A stretch of 64,000 nucleotides of DNA from Streptomyces sp. NBC_01276 (GTDB taxonomy: Bacteria > Actinomycetota > Actinomycetes > Streptomycetales > Streptomycetaceae). The notes beneath the pieces were generated by a model, which worked only from the letters and a program-made list of their open reading frames with translations, had not been told where the DNA came from and ran no database searches. The stretch spans positions 3,224,001 to 3,288,000 of the forward strand of contig NZ_CP108442.1 in assembly GCF_041435355.1 (NCBI RefSeq), written 5' to 3'. A program made the position numbers and the translations under genes. Numbering within the stretch: the first letter of the stretch is position 1; the number at the start of each line of letters is the position of its first letter. Positions 16,436-24,559 of this stretch are shown here, one piece after another.

Positions 16436-17779
16436 GTGCGTACGAGAACCCTGGCGCCCGCCCTCGTCCTGCTGCTCGCCCCGCTCGCCACCGCCTGCGG
16501 ACAGGCCTCCGGGGCCGACACCGCCAAGACCGTCACCGTGACCGTCGGCTACCAGTCCAAGACCATCAACACCGTCACCGCCGGCACCCTGCTGCGCTCC
16601 CTGGGCTACTTCGAGCAGGAGCTCGCCGCCCGCGGCCGGCGCGAGGGCGTCACGTACCGGGTGGACTGGCAGGACTACGCGACCGGCGCCCCGATCACCG
16701 CCCAGATGACCGCCGGGAAGGTCGACATCGGCTCGATGGGCGACTTCCCTCTGCTCATCAACGCGGCCCGCGGCAAGGAACTGAAGCAACCCACCCGGCT
16801 CGTGTCGGTGACGGGCTACAACCTGCGCGGCGGCCTCAACACCATCGTCACGGCGCCCGACTCGAAGCTGGAGTCCCTCGCCGACCTGCGCGGCAAGAAG
16901 GTCTCCACCAGCGTGGGCTCCGCCGCCGACGGCACCCTCGTACGGGCCCTGCGGCGGGCCGGGATCGACCCCGCGAGCGGCATCCAGAAACTCAACCAGC
17001 AGCCCAGCGTGGGGGCTTCGGCCCTCCAGGCGGGCAGCGCCGACGCCCTCTCCCAGTTCGTGACCTGGCCCGGGCAGCTCGCCTACGAGGGCAAGGCCAA
17101 GGCCCTCTACGACGGCGCCGAGCTGAACCTGCCGACCTTCCACGGGGTCACCGTCCGGGAGAGGTTCGCCCAGCGGCGCCCCGGCGTGGTGGACGACTTC
17201 CTGCGTGCCCAGCAGCGGGCCACGGAGCACCTGCGGACCGAACCGGTGGCCTCCGCCGAAACGGTGGCCAAGGAGACCGGCCTCCCGGCGGAGGTGGTCT
17301 ACCTCTACAACGGCGCGAACGGCATCGCCACCTTCGACCCGGCCCTGCGCCCCGAGCTGATCGAGGCGCTCAAGCAGGACGTGCCCGTCCTGAAGGACGC
17401 CAAGCTGCTCGGTGACGTGGACGTGGACGCCTTCGTCGACCCGGAGCCGCTCGGGCGCGTCGCGGCGGCCGGCCCGCGCTACGGGCTCGCGGCGGGCGCC
17501 CGGCCGGAGCTGTGGCTCAAGGGGCGGTCCTCCACGCAGACGTACGCCACCCCGCGCGAGCTCCTGCGGGCGGCGCGCGGCGCGGACGTCAGGGCCGCGT
17601 ACGTCCCCGACGCCGTGACCGGCACCCTCTGGTTCGCCGACCGCGCGGTATGGGTCACCGAGGGCGGCGATCTGCGCGCCTTCGTCACGGCGGCGGGCGC
17701 GAGGGCGTACACCGAGCGGCACCAGGACTCCGGGGCGCGGACCGTGAGCTACGCCGAGGCCGTGGAGCTGGCCGGATGA
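16436..17779 (+). CDS. Sulfonate-type ABC substrate-binding lipoprotein with NosL-like C-terminal region
   Basis: A 447-residue extracytoplasmic protein. The signal ends in LATAC with Cys21 as probable lipid attachment. Residues about 30-340 form an SsuA/NrtA-type binding protein (VTVGYQSKTINTV, AQMTAGKVDIGSMGDFPLL, LADLRGKKVSTSVGS), the class that takes sulfonates, taurine, nitrate or related anions. Residues about 345-447 are extra for this class and read TYATPRELLRAARG, AAYVPDAVTGTLWFADRAVWV, AFVTAAGARAYTERH. They resemble the C-terminal half of NosL, a metal-binding lipoprotein of nitrous oxide reductase clusters. The NosL-like call is a by-eye match. The GTG start follows a GAAAGG site; the stop overlaps the permease start. 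Confidence 0.8.
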   Translation: MRTRTLAPALVLLLAPLATACGQASGADTAKTVTVTVGYQSKTINTVTAGTLLRSLGYFEQELAARGRREGVTYRVDWQDYATGAPITAQMTAGKVDIGSMGDFPLLINAARGKELKQPTRLVSVTGYNLRGGLNTIVTAPDSKLESLADLRGKKVSTSVGSAADGTLVRALRRAGIDPASGIQKLNQQPSVGASALQAGSADALSQFVTWPGQLAYEGKAKALYDGAELNLPTFHGVTVRERFAQRRPGVVDDFLRAQQRATEHLRTEPVASAETVAKETGLPAEVVYLYNGANGIATFDPALRPELIEALKQDVPVLKDAKLLGDVDVDAFVDPEPLGRVAAAGPRYGLAAGARPELWLKGRSSTQTYATPRELLRAARGADVRAAYVPDAVTGTLWFADRAVWVTEGGDLRAFVTAAGARAYTERHQDSGARTVSYAEAVELAG

Positions 17780-18753
17780 GCGCCGGCCGACGGGCGCTGC
17801 GCGCGGCCTCGCTGCTGGCGGCGCTCGCGCTGTGGCAGGCGCTGACCTCGCTGGACGTGAACCTGTGGCTGCGGTTCGAGCAGTTCCCGACGGCCGGGGA
17901 GGTGGCGTCGAAGCTGGTCGAACGGGCGGCGACGGGCCCGTACTGGCAGGACCTGGCGGACAGCCTGCGCCGGATCGTGACGGGCTTCGCGCTCGCCGCC
18001 GTCCTCGGCGTGACGGCGGGCACCGCGGTGGCCCGCTCCCGGCTCGCCTCGGACCTGCTGACCCCGGTGCTGGAGGTGCTGCGGCCGGTCCCGGCGATCG
18101 CGCTGGTGCCGGTGGCGATCCTGCTGTTCCCCTCCAACGAGCAGGGGATCGTCTTCATCACCTGCGCGGCGGCCTTCTTCCCGGTGCTGGTCTCGACCCG
18201 GCACGCGGTGGCGGCGCTGTCCCCGGTGTGGGAGGAGGCGGTCCTGACCATGGGCGGGAGCCGGTGGCGGGTGCTGTTCTCGGTGGTCCTGCCGGGGGCC
18301 CTGCCGGGGATCTTCGGCGGACTGTCGGTGGGGGTGGGGGTCTCGTGGATCTGTGTGATCTCCGCCGAGATGATCTCCGGCGAGTACGGGGTCGGGTACC
18401 GGACCTGGCAGGACTACACGGTGGTGGACTACCCGGGCGTCTTCGTCGGCATGGCCACGATCGGGGCGCTGGGCTGGCTGACGTCGACCCTGGTGGAACG
18501 GACGGGCCGCCGCCTGACCCACTGGCTCCCCTCCCGCGAGGCCCCCGCACCGGCCCGCCTGCGGCCCCGCCCGGAGCGGACCGAGGCCGGGCGGATCCCG
18601 GCCGGGCGGGACCCCGACGGGCGGATCGCGGCCGGCGTGGAGGGCGGGGGCCGGGGGCGGTCCGCCCCCGGAGTCGCCGGGCACGTCCTCGCCGGCCGTC
18701 CCCACGACCACGGGCCCGTCCCGCGGAGCAGCGCACGAGAGGTGGCCCCATGA
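17776..18753 (+). CDS. ABC transporter permease, nitrate/sulfonate/taurine type
   Basis: A 325-residue membrane protein with about six helices and the binding-protein-dependent transport signature near EEAVLTMGGSRWRVLFSVVLPGALP (given here as its EAA-loop region, roughly residues 155-180). It forms the membrane channel for the neighbouring binding protein and ATPase. Residues about 265-325 are a charged, proline- and glycine-rich tail (RPERTEAGRIPAGRDPDGR) longer than in SsuC or TauC; it is probably a disordered cytoplasmic extension. The ATG overlaps the previous stop (ATGA), and its own stop overlaps the next start the same way. Confidence 0.87.
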   Translation: MSAGRRALRAASLLAALALWQALTSLDVNLWLRFEQFPTAGEVASKLVERAATGPYWQDLADSLRRIVTGFALAAVLGVTAGTAVARSRLASDLLTPVLEVLRPVPAIALVPVAILLFPSNEQGIVFITCAAAFFPVLVSTRHAVAALSPVWEEAVLTMGGSRWRVLFSVVLPGALPGIFGGLSVGVGVSWICVISAEMISGEYGVGYRTWQDYTVVDYPGVFVGMATIGALGWLTSTLVERTGRRLTHWLPSREAPAPARLRPRPERTEAGRIPAGRDPDGRIAAGVEGGGRGRSAPGVAGHVLAGRPHDHGPVPRSSAREVAP

Positions 18754-19508
18754 GTCCGTCCGATGTCGCCGCCGGGCCCGCCGGCGCCGTGCTCGCCCTG
18801 CGCGGGGCGCGGCTCGGGCACCGTGGGGGCGTGGTCCTCGACGGGGTCGACCTGACGGTCGAAGCCGGTGAGGTGCTGGCCGTCGTAGGCCCCTCCGGAT
18901 GCGGGAAGTCGACCCTGCTGCGGACCCTGGCCGGGCTGCTGCCGCCGCTGGGCGGGGCCGTCGAACAGGACGGACGGCCCGTCACCGGGCCGGACGCCGA
19001 CCGGGCGCTGGTCTTCCAGGAGGACGCCCTGCTGCCCTGGCGCACGGTACGGGCCAACGTGGAACTCCCCCTCGCCATCGGCCGGCCCGACCTCCCGGAA
19101 GGCCCCGGCACCCCCCGCGAGCGCCGCAGGCGCACCGCCGAGGCCTGGCTGGCCCGGGTCGGCCTCGCCGGGCACGCGCACAAGCTCCCCCACCAGCTCT
19201 CCGGCGGCCAGCGCCAACGCGTCCAGCTGGCCCGCGCCCTCGTCGCGCGGCCCCGTGCCGTCCTGATGGACGAGCCCTTCGGGGCGCTCGACGCCCAGAC
19301 CCGCGCCGGCATGCAGGACCTCCTCGTGGACGTCCTCGCGGGCACCGGGGCCACCGTCGTCTTCGTGACCCACGACGTGGACGAGGCCCTGCACCTCGGC
19401 GACCGCGTCGCCCTGCTGGGCAGCGGCGAGGTGCTCGCCGTACCCCGTCCGCGCGACCGGGGCGCCGACCGCTCGGCGCTGCGGCGGCGGATCGTCAACT
19501 CGCTCTGA
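18750..19508 (+). CDS. ABC transporter ATP-binding protein, SsuB/TauB type
   Basis: A 252-residue ATPase powering the importer. Walker A is GPSGCGKST near residue 50, the Q-loop FQEDALLPWRTV near residue 90, the signature LSGGQRQRV near residue 150, and Walker B AVLMDEPFGALD; the H-loop lies in VTHDVDEA. The sequence after Walker B and the Q-loop wording are those of the nitrate/sulfonate/taurine group. A charged insertion (RPDLPEGPGTPRERRR) sits before the signature. The start overlaps the permease stop; the flavoprotein gene starts 27 bases later. Confidence 0.9.
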   Translation: MSPSDVAAGPAGAVLALRGARLGHRGGVVLDGVDLTVEAGEVLAVVGPSGCGKSTLLRTLAGLLPPLGGAVEQDGRPVTGPDADRALVFQEDALLPWRTVRANVELPLAIGRPDLPEGPGTPRERRRRTAEAWLARVGLAGHAHKLPHQLSGGQRQRVQLARALVARPRAVLMDEPFGALDAQTRAGMQDLLVDVLAGTGATVVFVTHDVDEALHLGDRVALLGSGEVLAVPRPRDRGADRSALRRRIVNSL

Positions 19509-19535
19509 ACTCCCGAACCCCGAAGGACACCCACC

Positions 19536-22364
19536 GTGGACATTCCCGCGATCGGCGACGCCGAGGAACTCTCCTGCGACGTCCTCGTCATCGGCGGCGG
19601 CACCGCCGGCACGATGGCCGCGCTGACCGCCGCCGAGCGCGGGGCGAGCGTCCTGCTGCTGGAGAAGGCCCACGTGCGCCACTCCGGCGCGCTCGCCATG
19701 GGCATGGACGGGGTGAACAACGCGGTCGTGCCCGGCCGCGCCGAGCCCGACGACTACGTCGCGGAGATCACCCGCGCCAACGACGGCGTCGTCGACCAGT
19801 CCACCGTCCGCCAGACCGCCACCCGCGGGTTCGCGATGGTGCGGCGGCTGGAGTCGTACGGGGTGAAGTTCGAGAAGGACGAGCACGGCGAGTACGCGGT
19901 CCGCCAGGTGCACCGCTCCGGTTCGTACGTGCTGCCCATGCCGGAGGGCAAGGACGTCAAGAAGGTGCTCTACCGGCAGCTGCGGCGGCGCGAGATGCGC
20001 GAGCGGATCCGGATCGAGAACCGGGTGATGCCGGTCCGCGTGCTCACCTCCCCGGACGACGGCCGGGCGATCGGCGCCGCCGCCTTCAACACGCGCACCG
20101 GTGCCTTCGTGACGGTCCGGGCGGGCGCGGTGATCCTGGCGACCGGCCCCTGCGGGCGGCTCGGTCTGCCGGCCTCCGGATATCTGTACGGGACGTACGA
20201 GAACCCGACCAACGCCGGTGACGGCTACGCCATGGCCTACCACGCGGGCGCGGCGCTCACCGGGATCGAGTGCTTCCAGATCAACCCGCTGATCAAGGAC
20301 TACAACGGGCCGGCCTGCGCCTACGTCGCCAACCCCTTCGGCGGCTACCAGGTCAACCGGCACGGCGAGCGGTTCGTGGACTCCGACTACTGGTCGGGGC
20401 AGATGATGGCGGAGTTCGCGGCCGAACTCGCCTCGGACCGGGGGCCGGTGTACCTGAAGCTCAGCCACCTCCCGGAGGAGTCGGTGTCCTCCCTCGAATC
20501 GATCCTGCACACCACCGAGCGGCCGACGCGCGGCACGTTCCACGCGGGGCGGGGCCACGACTACCGCACGCACGACATCGAGATGCACATCTCGGAGATC
20601 GGCCTGTGCGGCGGGCACTCGGCGTCGGGCGTCCGGGTCGACGACCACGCCCGCACCACCGTGCCCCGGCTGTACGCGGCCGGGGACCTGGCCTCGGTGC
20701 CGCACAACTACATGATCGGGGCGTTCGTCTTCGGGGACCTGGCGGGGGAGGACGCCGCCCGGTACACGGCGTACGAGGGCGAGCTGCCGGCCGGCCAGGT
20801 GGCGGCGGCGCACGAGCTGGTCTACCGTCCGCTGCGGCATCCGGACGGGCCGCCGCAGCCGCAGGTGGAGTACAAGCTGAGGCGGTTCGTCAACGACTAC
20901 GTCGCCCCGCCGAAGACGGGGGCGAAGCTGTCGCTGGCGGTGGAGGCCTTCACCCGGATGAGCGGCGAGATCGCGGAGATGGGCGCGCGGACCCCGCACG
21001 AGCTGATGCGGTGCGCGGAGGTGTCGTTCATCCGGGACTGCGCGGAGATGGCGGCGCGGGCCTCGCTGACGCGCACGGAGTCCCGCTGGGGGCTGTACCA
21101 CGAGCGGCTCGACCATCCGGAGCGCGCCGACGAGGACTGGCTGTACCACCTGGACCTGCGCAAGGGGGCTTCGGGCGGGATGGAGTTCACCGCCCGGCCG
21201 GTGGAACCGTACGTGGTCCCGGTCCCGGAGTTCACCCCCCGGGGCGGCCCGTCGCGCCCGCTGGGGGAGACGGCCCTGACACCGGTGGCGGTGGCGGGAC
21301 CGGCGGGACCGGCGGGACGGCCGGGCGCGGCGGGCCCGGTGGGCGCGGACGGCCCGGCCGGGCAGGCGGCCGTGGCCGGTGGGGCTGATGGGGCTGATGG
21401 AGCCGGTGGGGCGGTGCCCGGGGACGGGCCCGCGGGGGTCACCTCGCCCGGCGGCTCGCCGCGCATCCTGGAGCTGCTCGCGCTCGCCGAGGAGACCCCC
21501 GACCTGGCGACGCTGCGCCCCTACCTCGACGACCCGGACCCGGCGGTGCGGGCCGCGGCCGTCGCCGCGGTCGGGGAGACCGTCCCCGCCGGGGCGGGCC
21601 CGGCGCTCGCCGACCGGCTCGGGGACCGGGCCGCGCCGGTACGGGCCGCCGCGGCCGCTGCGCTGCGGGAACTGCTGGAGGTCCTGCCGGGCGACCCGGC
21701 GCTGCGGGCGGGGCTGCGCGCCGCCCTCGCGGTGCCCGACGGCGTGGTCCGGGCGGCGGCCCTGGAGGCCCTGCGCGCGCTGCGGCTGGGCGACGCCGCG
21801 CTGTACGCGGCATCGCTGACCGACCCCGAACCGGAGGTCCGCGTACACGCCGTACGGGCCCTGGTCTCGGTGGACGCCGTCCGGGAACTGGCGACGGCCA
21901 CGGCGGACCCGTCCCGGGAGGTCCGCGTGGCCGTGGCCAAGGGCCTGGCCTCGCTCACCCCGCCCACCGGGCCCGACGGGTCCCCCGGGCCGGAGCCCGC
22001 TCCCGTGCACGCCGCGCTCGGGGCCCTGCTGCGGGATCCGGATCCCGTCGTGCGGGGGGCCGCGCTCGGGGCGCTCGGGGCGGTCGGGTGCCCGCCCGGG
22101 TACGCTCCGGCCGCCGTGGCGGCGCTCTCGGATCCGGCCTGGCGGGTGCGGGCCGGGGCGGCGGCGGCGCTGGCCGCGGCGGCGCCCTCCACCGCGGTGG
22201 CCGCCCTCGCCGGGGCCCTGGCGGATCCCGAGGCCGACGTCCGCAAGGCCGCCGTGCTGGCGCTGCTCGCCCACCGGGACGCCCCGGGGGCGCGGGCGGC
22301 GCTGGCCACCGCGGTCGCCGACACCGACGCCGACGTCCGCGCGTACGTCGCCCGAGCGGCCTGA
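19536..22364 (+). CDS. AprA-like FAD flavoprotein fused to HEAT repeats
   Basis: A 942-residue protein in three parts. Residues 1-580 are a fumarate-reductase/APS-reductase-type flavoprotein: GGGTAGTMAAL near residue 20 for FAD, SGALAMGMDGVNN, and LYAAGDLASVPHNYMIGAF for the second FAD contact. Its helical end, with TESRWGLYHERLDHP and DEDWLYHLDLRKG, resembles AprA rather than succinate dehydrogenase. Residues about 586-640 are a Gly-Pro-Ala-rich, collagen-like linker. Residues about 642-942 hold six to eight HEAT-like repeats (DPDPAVRAAAVAAV, DPEPEVRVHAVRAL, DPVVRGAALGAL, DPAWRVRAGAAAAL, DPEADVRKAAVLAL). The AprB-like ferredoxin upstream is the likely electron partner. The GTG start has GAAGGA nearby. 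The substrate is unknown; APS, sulfite or another oxyanion/organosulfur compound are possibilities only. Confidence 0.8.
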   Translation: MDIPAIGDAEELSCDVLVIGGGTAGTMAALTAAERGASVLLLEKAHVRHSGALAMGMDGVNNAVVPGRAEPDDYVAEITRANDGVVDQSTVRQTATRGFAMVRRLESYGVKFEKDEHGEYAVRQVHRSGSYVLPMPEGKDVKKVLYRQLRRREMRERIRIENRVMPVRVLTSPDDGRAIGAAAFNTRTGAFVTVRAGAVILATGPCGRLGLPASGYLYGTYENPTNAGDGYAMAYHAGAALTGIECFQINPLIKDYNGPACAYVANPFGGYQVNRHGERFVDSDYWSGQMMAEFAAELASDRGPVYLKLSHLPEESVSSLESILHTTERPTRGTFHAGRGHDYRTHDIEMHISEIGLCGGHSASGVRVDDHARTTVPRLYAAGDLASVPHNYMIGAFVFGDLAGEDAARYTAYEGELPAGQVAAAHELVYRPLRHPDGPPQPQVEYKLRRFVNDYVAPPKTGAKLSLAVEAFTRMSGEIAEMGARTPHELMRCAEVSFIRDCAEMAARASLTRTESRWGLYHERLDHPERADEDWLYHLDLRKGASGGMEFTARPVEPYVVPVPEFTPRGGPSRPLGETALTPVAVAGPAGPAGRPGAAGPVGADGPAGQAAVAGGADGADGAGGAVPGDGPAGVTSPGGSPRILELLALAEETPDLATLRPYLDDPDPAVRAAAVAAVGETVPAGAGPALADRLGDRAAPVRAAAAAALRELLEVLPGDPALRAGLRAALAVPDGVVRAAALEALRALRLGDAALYAASLTDPEPEVRVHAVRALVSVDAVRELATATADPSREVRVAVAKGLASLTPPTGPDGSPGPEPAPVHAALGALLRDPDPVVRGAALGALGAVGCPPGYAPAAVAALSDPAWRVRAGAAAALAAAAPSTAVAALAGALADPEADVRKAAVLALLAHRDAPGARAALATAVADTDADVRAYVARAA

Positions 22365-22422
22365 CCACCCGTACGCTCCCCCACCCGTGGCGGGGCCCGA
22401 CGGGGCGGGTGACGCTGCTCGC

Positions 22423-23040
22423 ATGCCCCCTCGCAACGCGAAGCTCATCCCGCTCGCCCTCGCGGCCGCGGCGACGCTGGCGGCCGCGCCGTCGGCCGCC
22501 GCCGCCGCGCCCGCCCCGCCGGCCCCGCCCGCCGGGCCGTCGTCCCGGCTCGCGCCCTCCGCCCAACTGGCCCTGACCTACCGGGCGACCGCCAAGTACC
22601 ACCGGCACAGCGTCGGCGTCGCCGACGGGTACGTCCCCGACAAGTACTGCGTCATGAACCCGTCGGGCGGCGCCGGCTCCCTCGGCTACCCGCACTTCAA
22701 CCACGCCTACGACGGCTCCGTCGACCCGGCCAGGCCCACCGCCCTGCTCTACGAGGGCGACGGCAAGGGCCGGTGGCGCCTGGCGGGCCTCGAATGGATG
22801 GTCGTGGACAAGGACGGCCTGGTGGAGACCGACGACGACCGTCCGTCCCTGTTCGGGGAGCCCTTCCGCGGCCCGCTGCCCCCGCGCTTCCCGGGGCAGA
22901 AGGTCCACTACTCGCTGCACCTGTGGCTGTGGAAGGACAACCCCGCCGGACGCTTCGAGCCCTTCAACACGAAGGTCACGTGCCGCCCCGGCACCACCCG
23001 GCCCCGCCCGGCCGCCCAGGCTCCCGCCGCCACCCCTTAG
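22423..23040 (+). CDS. Secreted protein of unknown function, paralogue 1
   Basis: A 205-residue protein with a signal peptide (residues 1-30, hydrophobic LALAAAATLAAAP, then AAAAAP). The mature part has conserved blocks: VADGYVPDKYC, GGAGSLGYPHFNHAYDG, PTALLYEGDGKG, DDRPSLFGEPFRGP, HYSLHLWLWKDNPAGRF and a final CRPG. The two cysteines (in DKYC and TCRPG) could form a disulfide. It shares these blocks and exact length with the next gene. It starts 58 bases after the AprA-HEAT gene on the same strand, so it may belong to that operon. No activity is known to me. Confidence 0.75.
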   Translation: MPPRNAKLIPLALAAAATLAAAPSAAAAAPAPPAPPAGPSSRLAPSAQLALTYRATAKYHRHSVGVADGYVPDKYCVMNPSGGAGSLGYPHFNHAYDGSVDPARPTALLYEGDGKGRWRLAGLEWMVVDKDGLVETDDDRPSLFGEPFRGPLPPRFPGQKVHYSLHLWLWKDNPAGRFEPFNTKVTCRPGTTRPRPAAQAPAATP

Positions 23041-23135
23041 AGGAAGCGGCGCCCCCGTTCGGAGGCCCGCCGGGTGCAGGCCGTACGAACCACGGCGAAG
23101 GTGGATGAAACGGCCCCACCCCACCAGGAGTTCCG

Positions 23136-23753
23136 ATGCCCGTTCGCAGCCTGAAGCCCGTTCTCGCCTGCGCGGCCGCCGTGTCGCTCGGCCTGGCCGC
23201 CGTGCCGGCGGCCCACGCGGTGGACGGCCCCGCGCCCGACCCGCGCAACCGGCAGGCCATGCGGGACATGGCGACGGCGATGGCGGTGACGGCGAAGTAC
23301 GTGGACGAGCGGGAGGCCATCAAGGACGGGTACGTCCCGCACGGAGAGGCGTGCATGAGCAACCCGTTCGGGGTCGGCTCCATGGGCTACCACTACGTCA
23401 AGGAGGCCTACTGGGGTTCGAAGGACCCCGCCAAGCCGACCGCGCTCCTCTACAGCTACACGAAGGACCGCAACGGCCGGCGCAAGCTCCAGACCGTGGA
23501 GTGGATGTCCACCGACCGCGACCAGGACCTGACGACCACCGACGACCGGCCCAGCATGTTCGGACTCCCCTTCGACGGGCCGATGCCCGGCCACTGGACG
23601 GGCATGCCCAAGCACTACGACCTGCACATGTGGGCGTACGAGAAGAACCCGGCGGGCCGCTTCCACAACTGGAACCCGGCCCTGCCCTGCCCGAACAAGC
23701 CCCCGCAGGTACCGGGCGCCGCCAACCCGTCGACGCACGCGCACGGCCACTAG
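23136..23753 (+). CDS. Secreted protein of unknown function, paralogue 2
   Basis: A 205-residue exported protein with signal peptide cleaved near AAHAVDG (residue 28). It repeats the blocks of its neighbour: IKDGYVPHGEAC, GVGSMGYHYVKEAYWG, PTALLYSYTKD, DDRPSMFGLPFDGPMPG, HYDLHMWAYEKNPAGRF and LPCPN. The C-terminus ends HAHGH, a possible metal-binding tail absent from paralogue 1. Tandem duplication followed by divergence is clear. The tyrosine/histidine/tryptophan-rich HYDLHMW block is the best candidate active or ligand site (inference). Confidence 0.75.
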   Translation: MPVRSLKPVLACAAAVSLGLAAVPAAHAVDGPAPDPRNRQAMRDMATAMAVTAKYVDEREAIKDGYVPHGEACMSNPFGVGSMGYHYVKEAYWGSKDPAKPTALLYSYTKDRNGRRKLQTVEWMSTDRDQDLTTTDDRPSMFGLPFDGPMPGHWTGMPKHYDLHMWAYEKNPAGRFHNWNPALPCPNKPPQVPGAANPSTHAHGH

Positions 23754-23874
23754 GCGGCACCGACCGGCGTCGTCAACTGCCTCCCGCATATGACTCACCC
23801 GAATGGACGGGGTTCCGCGATTGCCCGGCGATACGCTGGTCGCACTCGCGAGACTCTGCCCCATGGGAGCACTG

Positions 23875-24495
23875 ATGAGCGTCGAATCCGCAGCGCCGCA
23901 GCCTGAACCAGAACCGGGGCCGCGCTGGCCGATCCCGCCTGCGGGCGGCTGGACCGCGGACGACCTGGACACGCTTCCGAATCTGCCTCCGCACACGGAG
24001 CTGATCGACGGGAGCCTGATCTTCGTGAGCCCGCAGAGCGTCTTCCACGAGCGGGCCATCGACTTGTGCAAGTGGCAACTGCAATCGGTGGCCCCTGACG
24101 ACTTCGAGGTCTTCCGCGAATTCACCATCGACATCGACAAGCTGAATCGGCCCGAGCCGGACGTCGTCGTCGTGCGCGCGGATGTCGTCGATGCTCTGGA
24201 ACAAACGCGATTCCCCGCCGGGGCCGTGGTTCTGGCCATCGAAGTGGTCTCCCCCGACTCCATCGGGCGTGACCGCGAAACGAAGCCGTTGAAGTACGCC
24301 AGGGCCGGGATCCTCCACTTCTGGCGTGTGGAGAACAAGGAAGGCCGGGCCGTGGTCTACGTCTACGAACTCGATCCCGCCACCCGGAAGTACGTGGCCA
24401 CCGGCATCTTCCACGACCGCCTGAAGGTCTCCGTCCCCTTCCCCGTCGATCTCGACCTCGACGCGATCACGCCGAAGCGGCCACGGCCCGAGTAG
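23875..24495 (+). CDS. Uma2-family (DUF820) nuclease-fold protein
   Basis: A 206-residue soluble protein of the Uma2/DUF820 family, which has a PD-(D/E)xK restriction-endonuclease fold. The fold marks are ELIDGSLIFVSP near residue 42, the acidic strand NRPEPDVVVVR near residue 98, and the E-x-S variant LAIEVVSPDS near residue 124, followed by KYARAGILHFWRV. Catalytic Asp and Glu look intact but no nuclease substrate is established for the family. ATG 23875 is preferred over ATG 23863 or the longer ORF because GGAG lies five bases before it. Residues 1-25 are proline- and glutamate-rich. Such genes are often multicopy and mobile; it has no partner here. Confidence 0.85.
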   Translation: MSVESAAPQPEPEPGPRWPIPPAGGWTADDLDTLPNLPPHTELIDGSLIFVSPQSVFHERAIDLCKWQLQSVAPDDFEVFREFTIDIDKLNRPEPDVVVVRADVVDALEQTRFPAGAVVLAIEVVSPDSIGRDRETKPLKYARAGILHFWRVENKEGRAVVYVYELDPATRKYVATGIFHDRLKVSVPFPVDLDLDAITPKRPRPE

Positions 24496-24510
24496 CCGTC
24501 CGCCCACGCG

Positions 24511-24541
24511 AAGGGCCCGGCTCCGAGGGAGCCGGGCCCTT
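24511..24541. terminator. Bidirectional terminator between the Uma2 gene and nuoN
   Basis: A perfect 14-bp stem (24511-24524 with 24528-24541, arm AAGGGCCCGGCTCC) closes on the loop GAG. With AA on one side and TT on the other it can serve both converging transcripts, ending the nuo operon on the minus strand and the Uma2 message on the plus strand. Confidence 0.85.
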
Positions 24542-24559
24542 CCGCGCGGACCGGGAGGG

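Noticed and set aside
15383..22364. Reading the flavoprotein and ferredoxin as fumarate reductase or succinate dehydrogenase
   Set aside because: No SdhB-type iron-sulfur subunit or membrane anchor is encoded nearby, and the ferredoxin and the helical end of the flavoprotein look more like AprB and AprA.
18429..22448. Very long minus-strand open frame (1339 codons) opposite the ABC and flavoprotein genes
   Set aside because: It is the GC-skew shadow of real plus-strand genes. The translation is rich in Arg, Gly and His with no domain, whereas the plus strand has full motifs throughout.
23875..24495. Uma2 gene as part of a restriction or defence island
   Set aside because: No methylase, helicase or other defence gene is adjacent, and lone Uma2 genes are frequent in Streptomyces.
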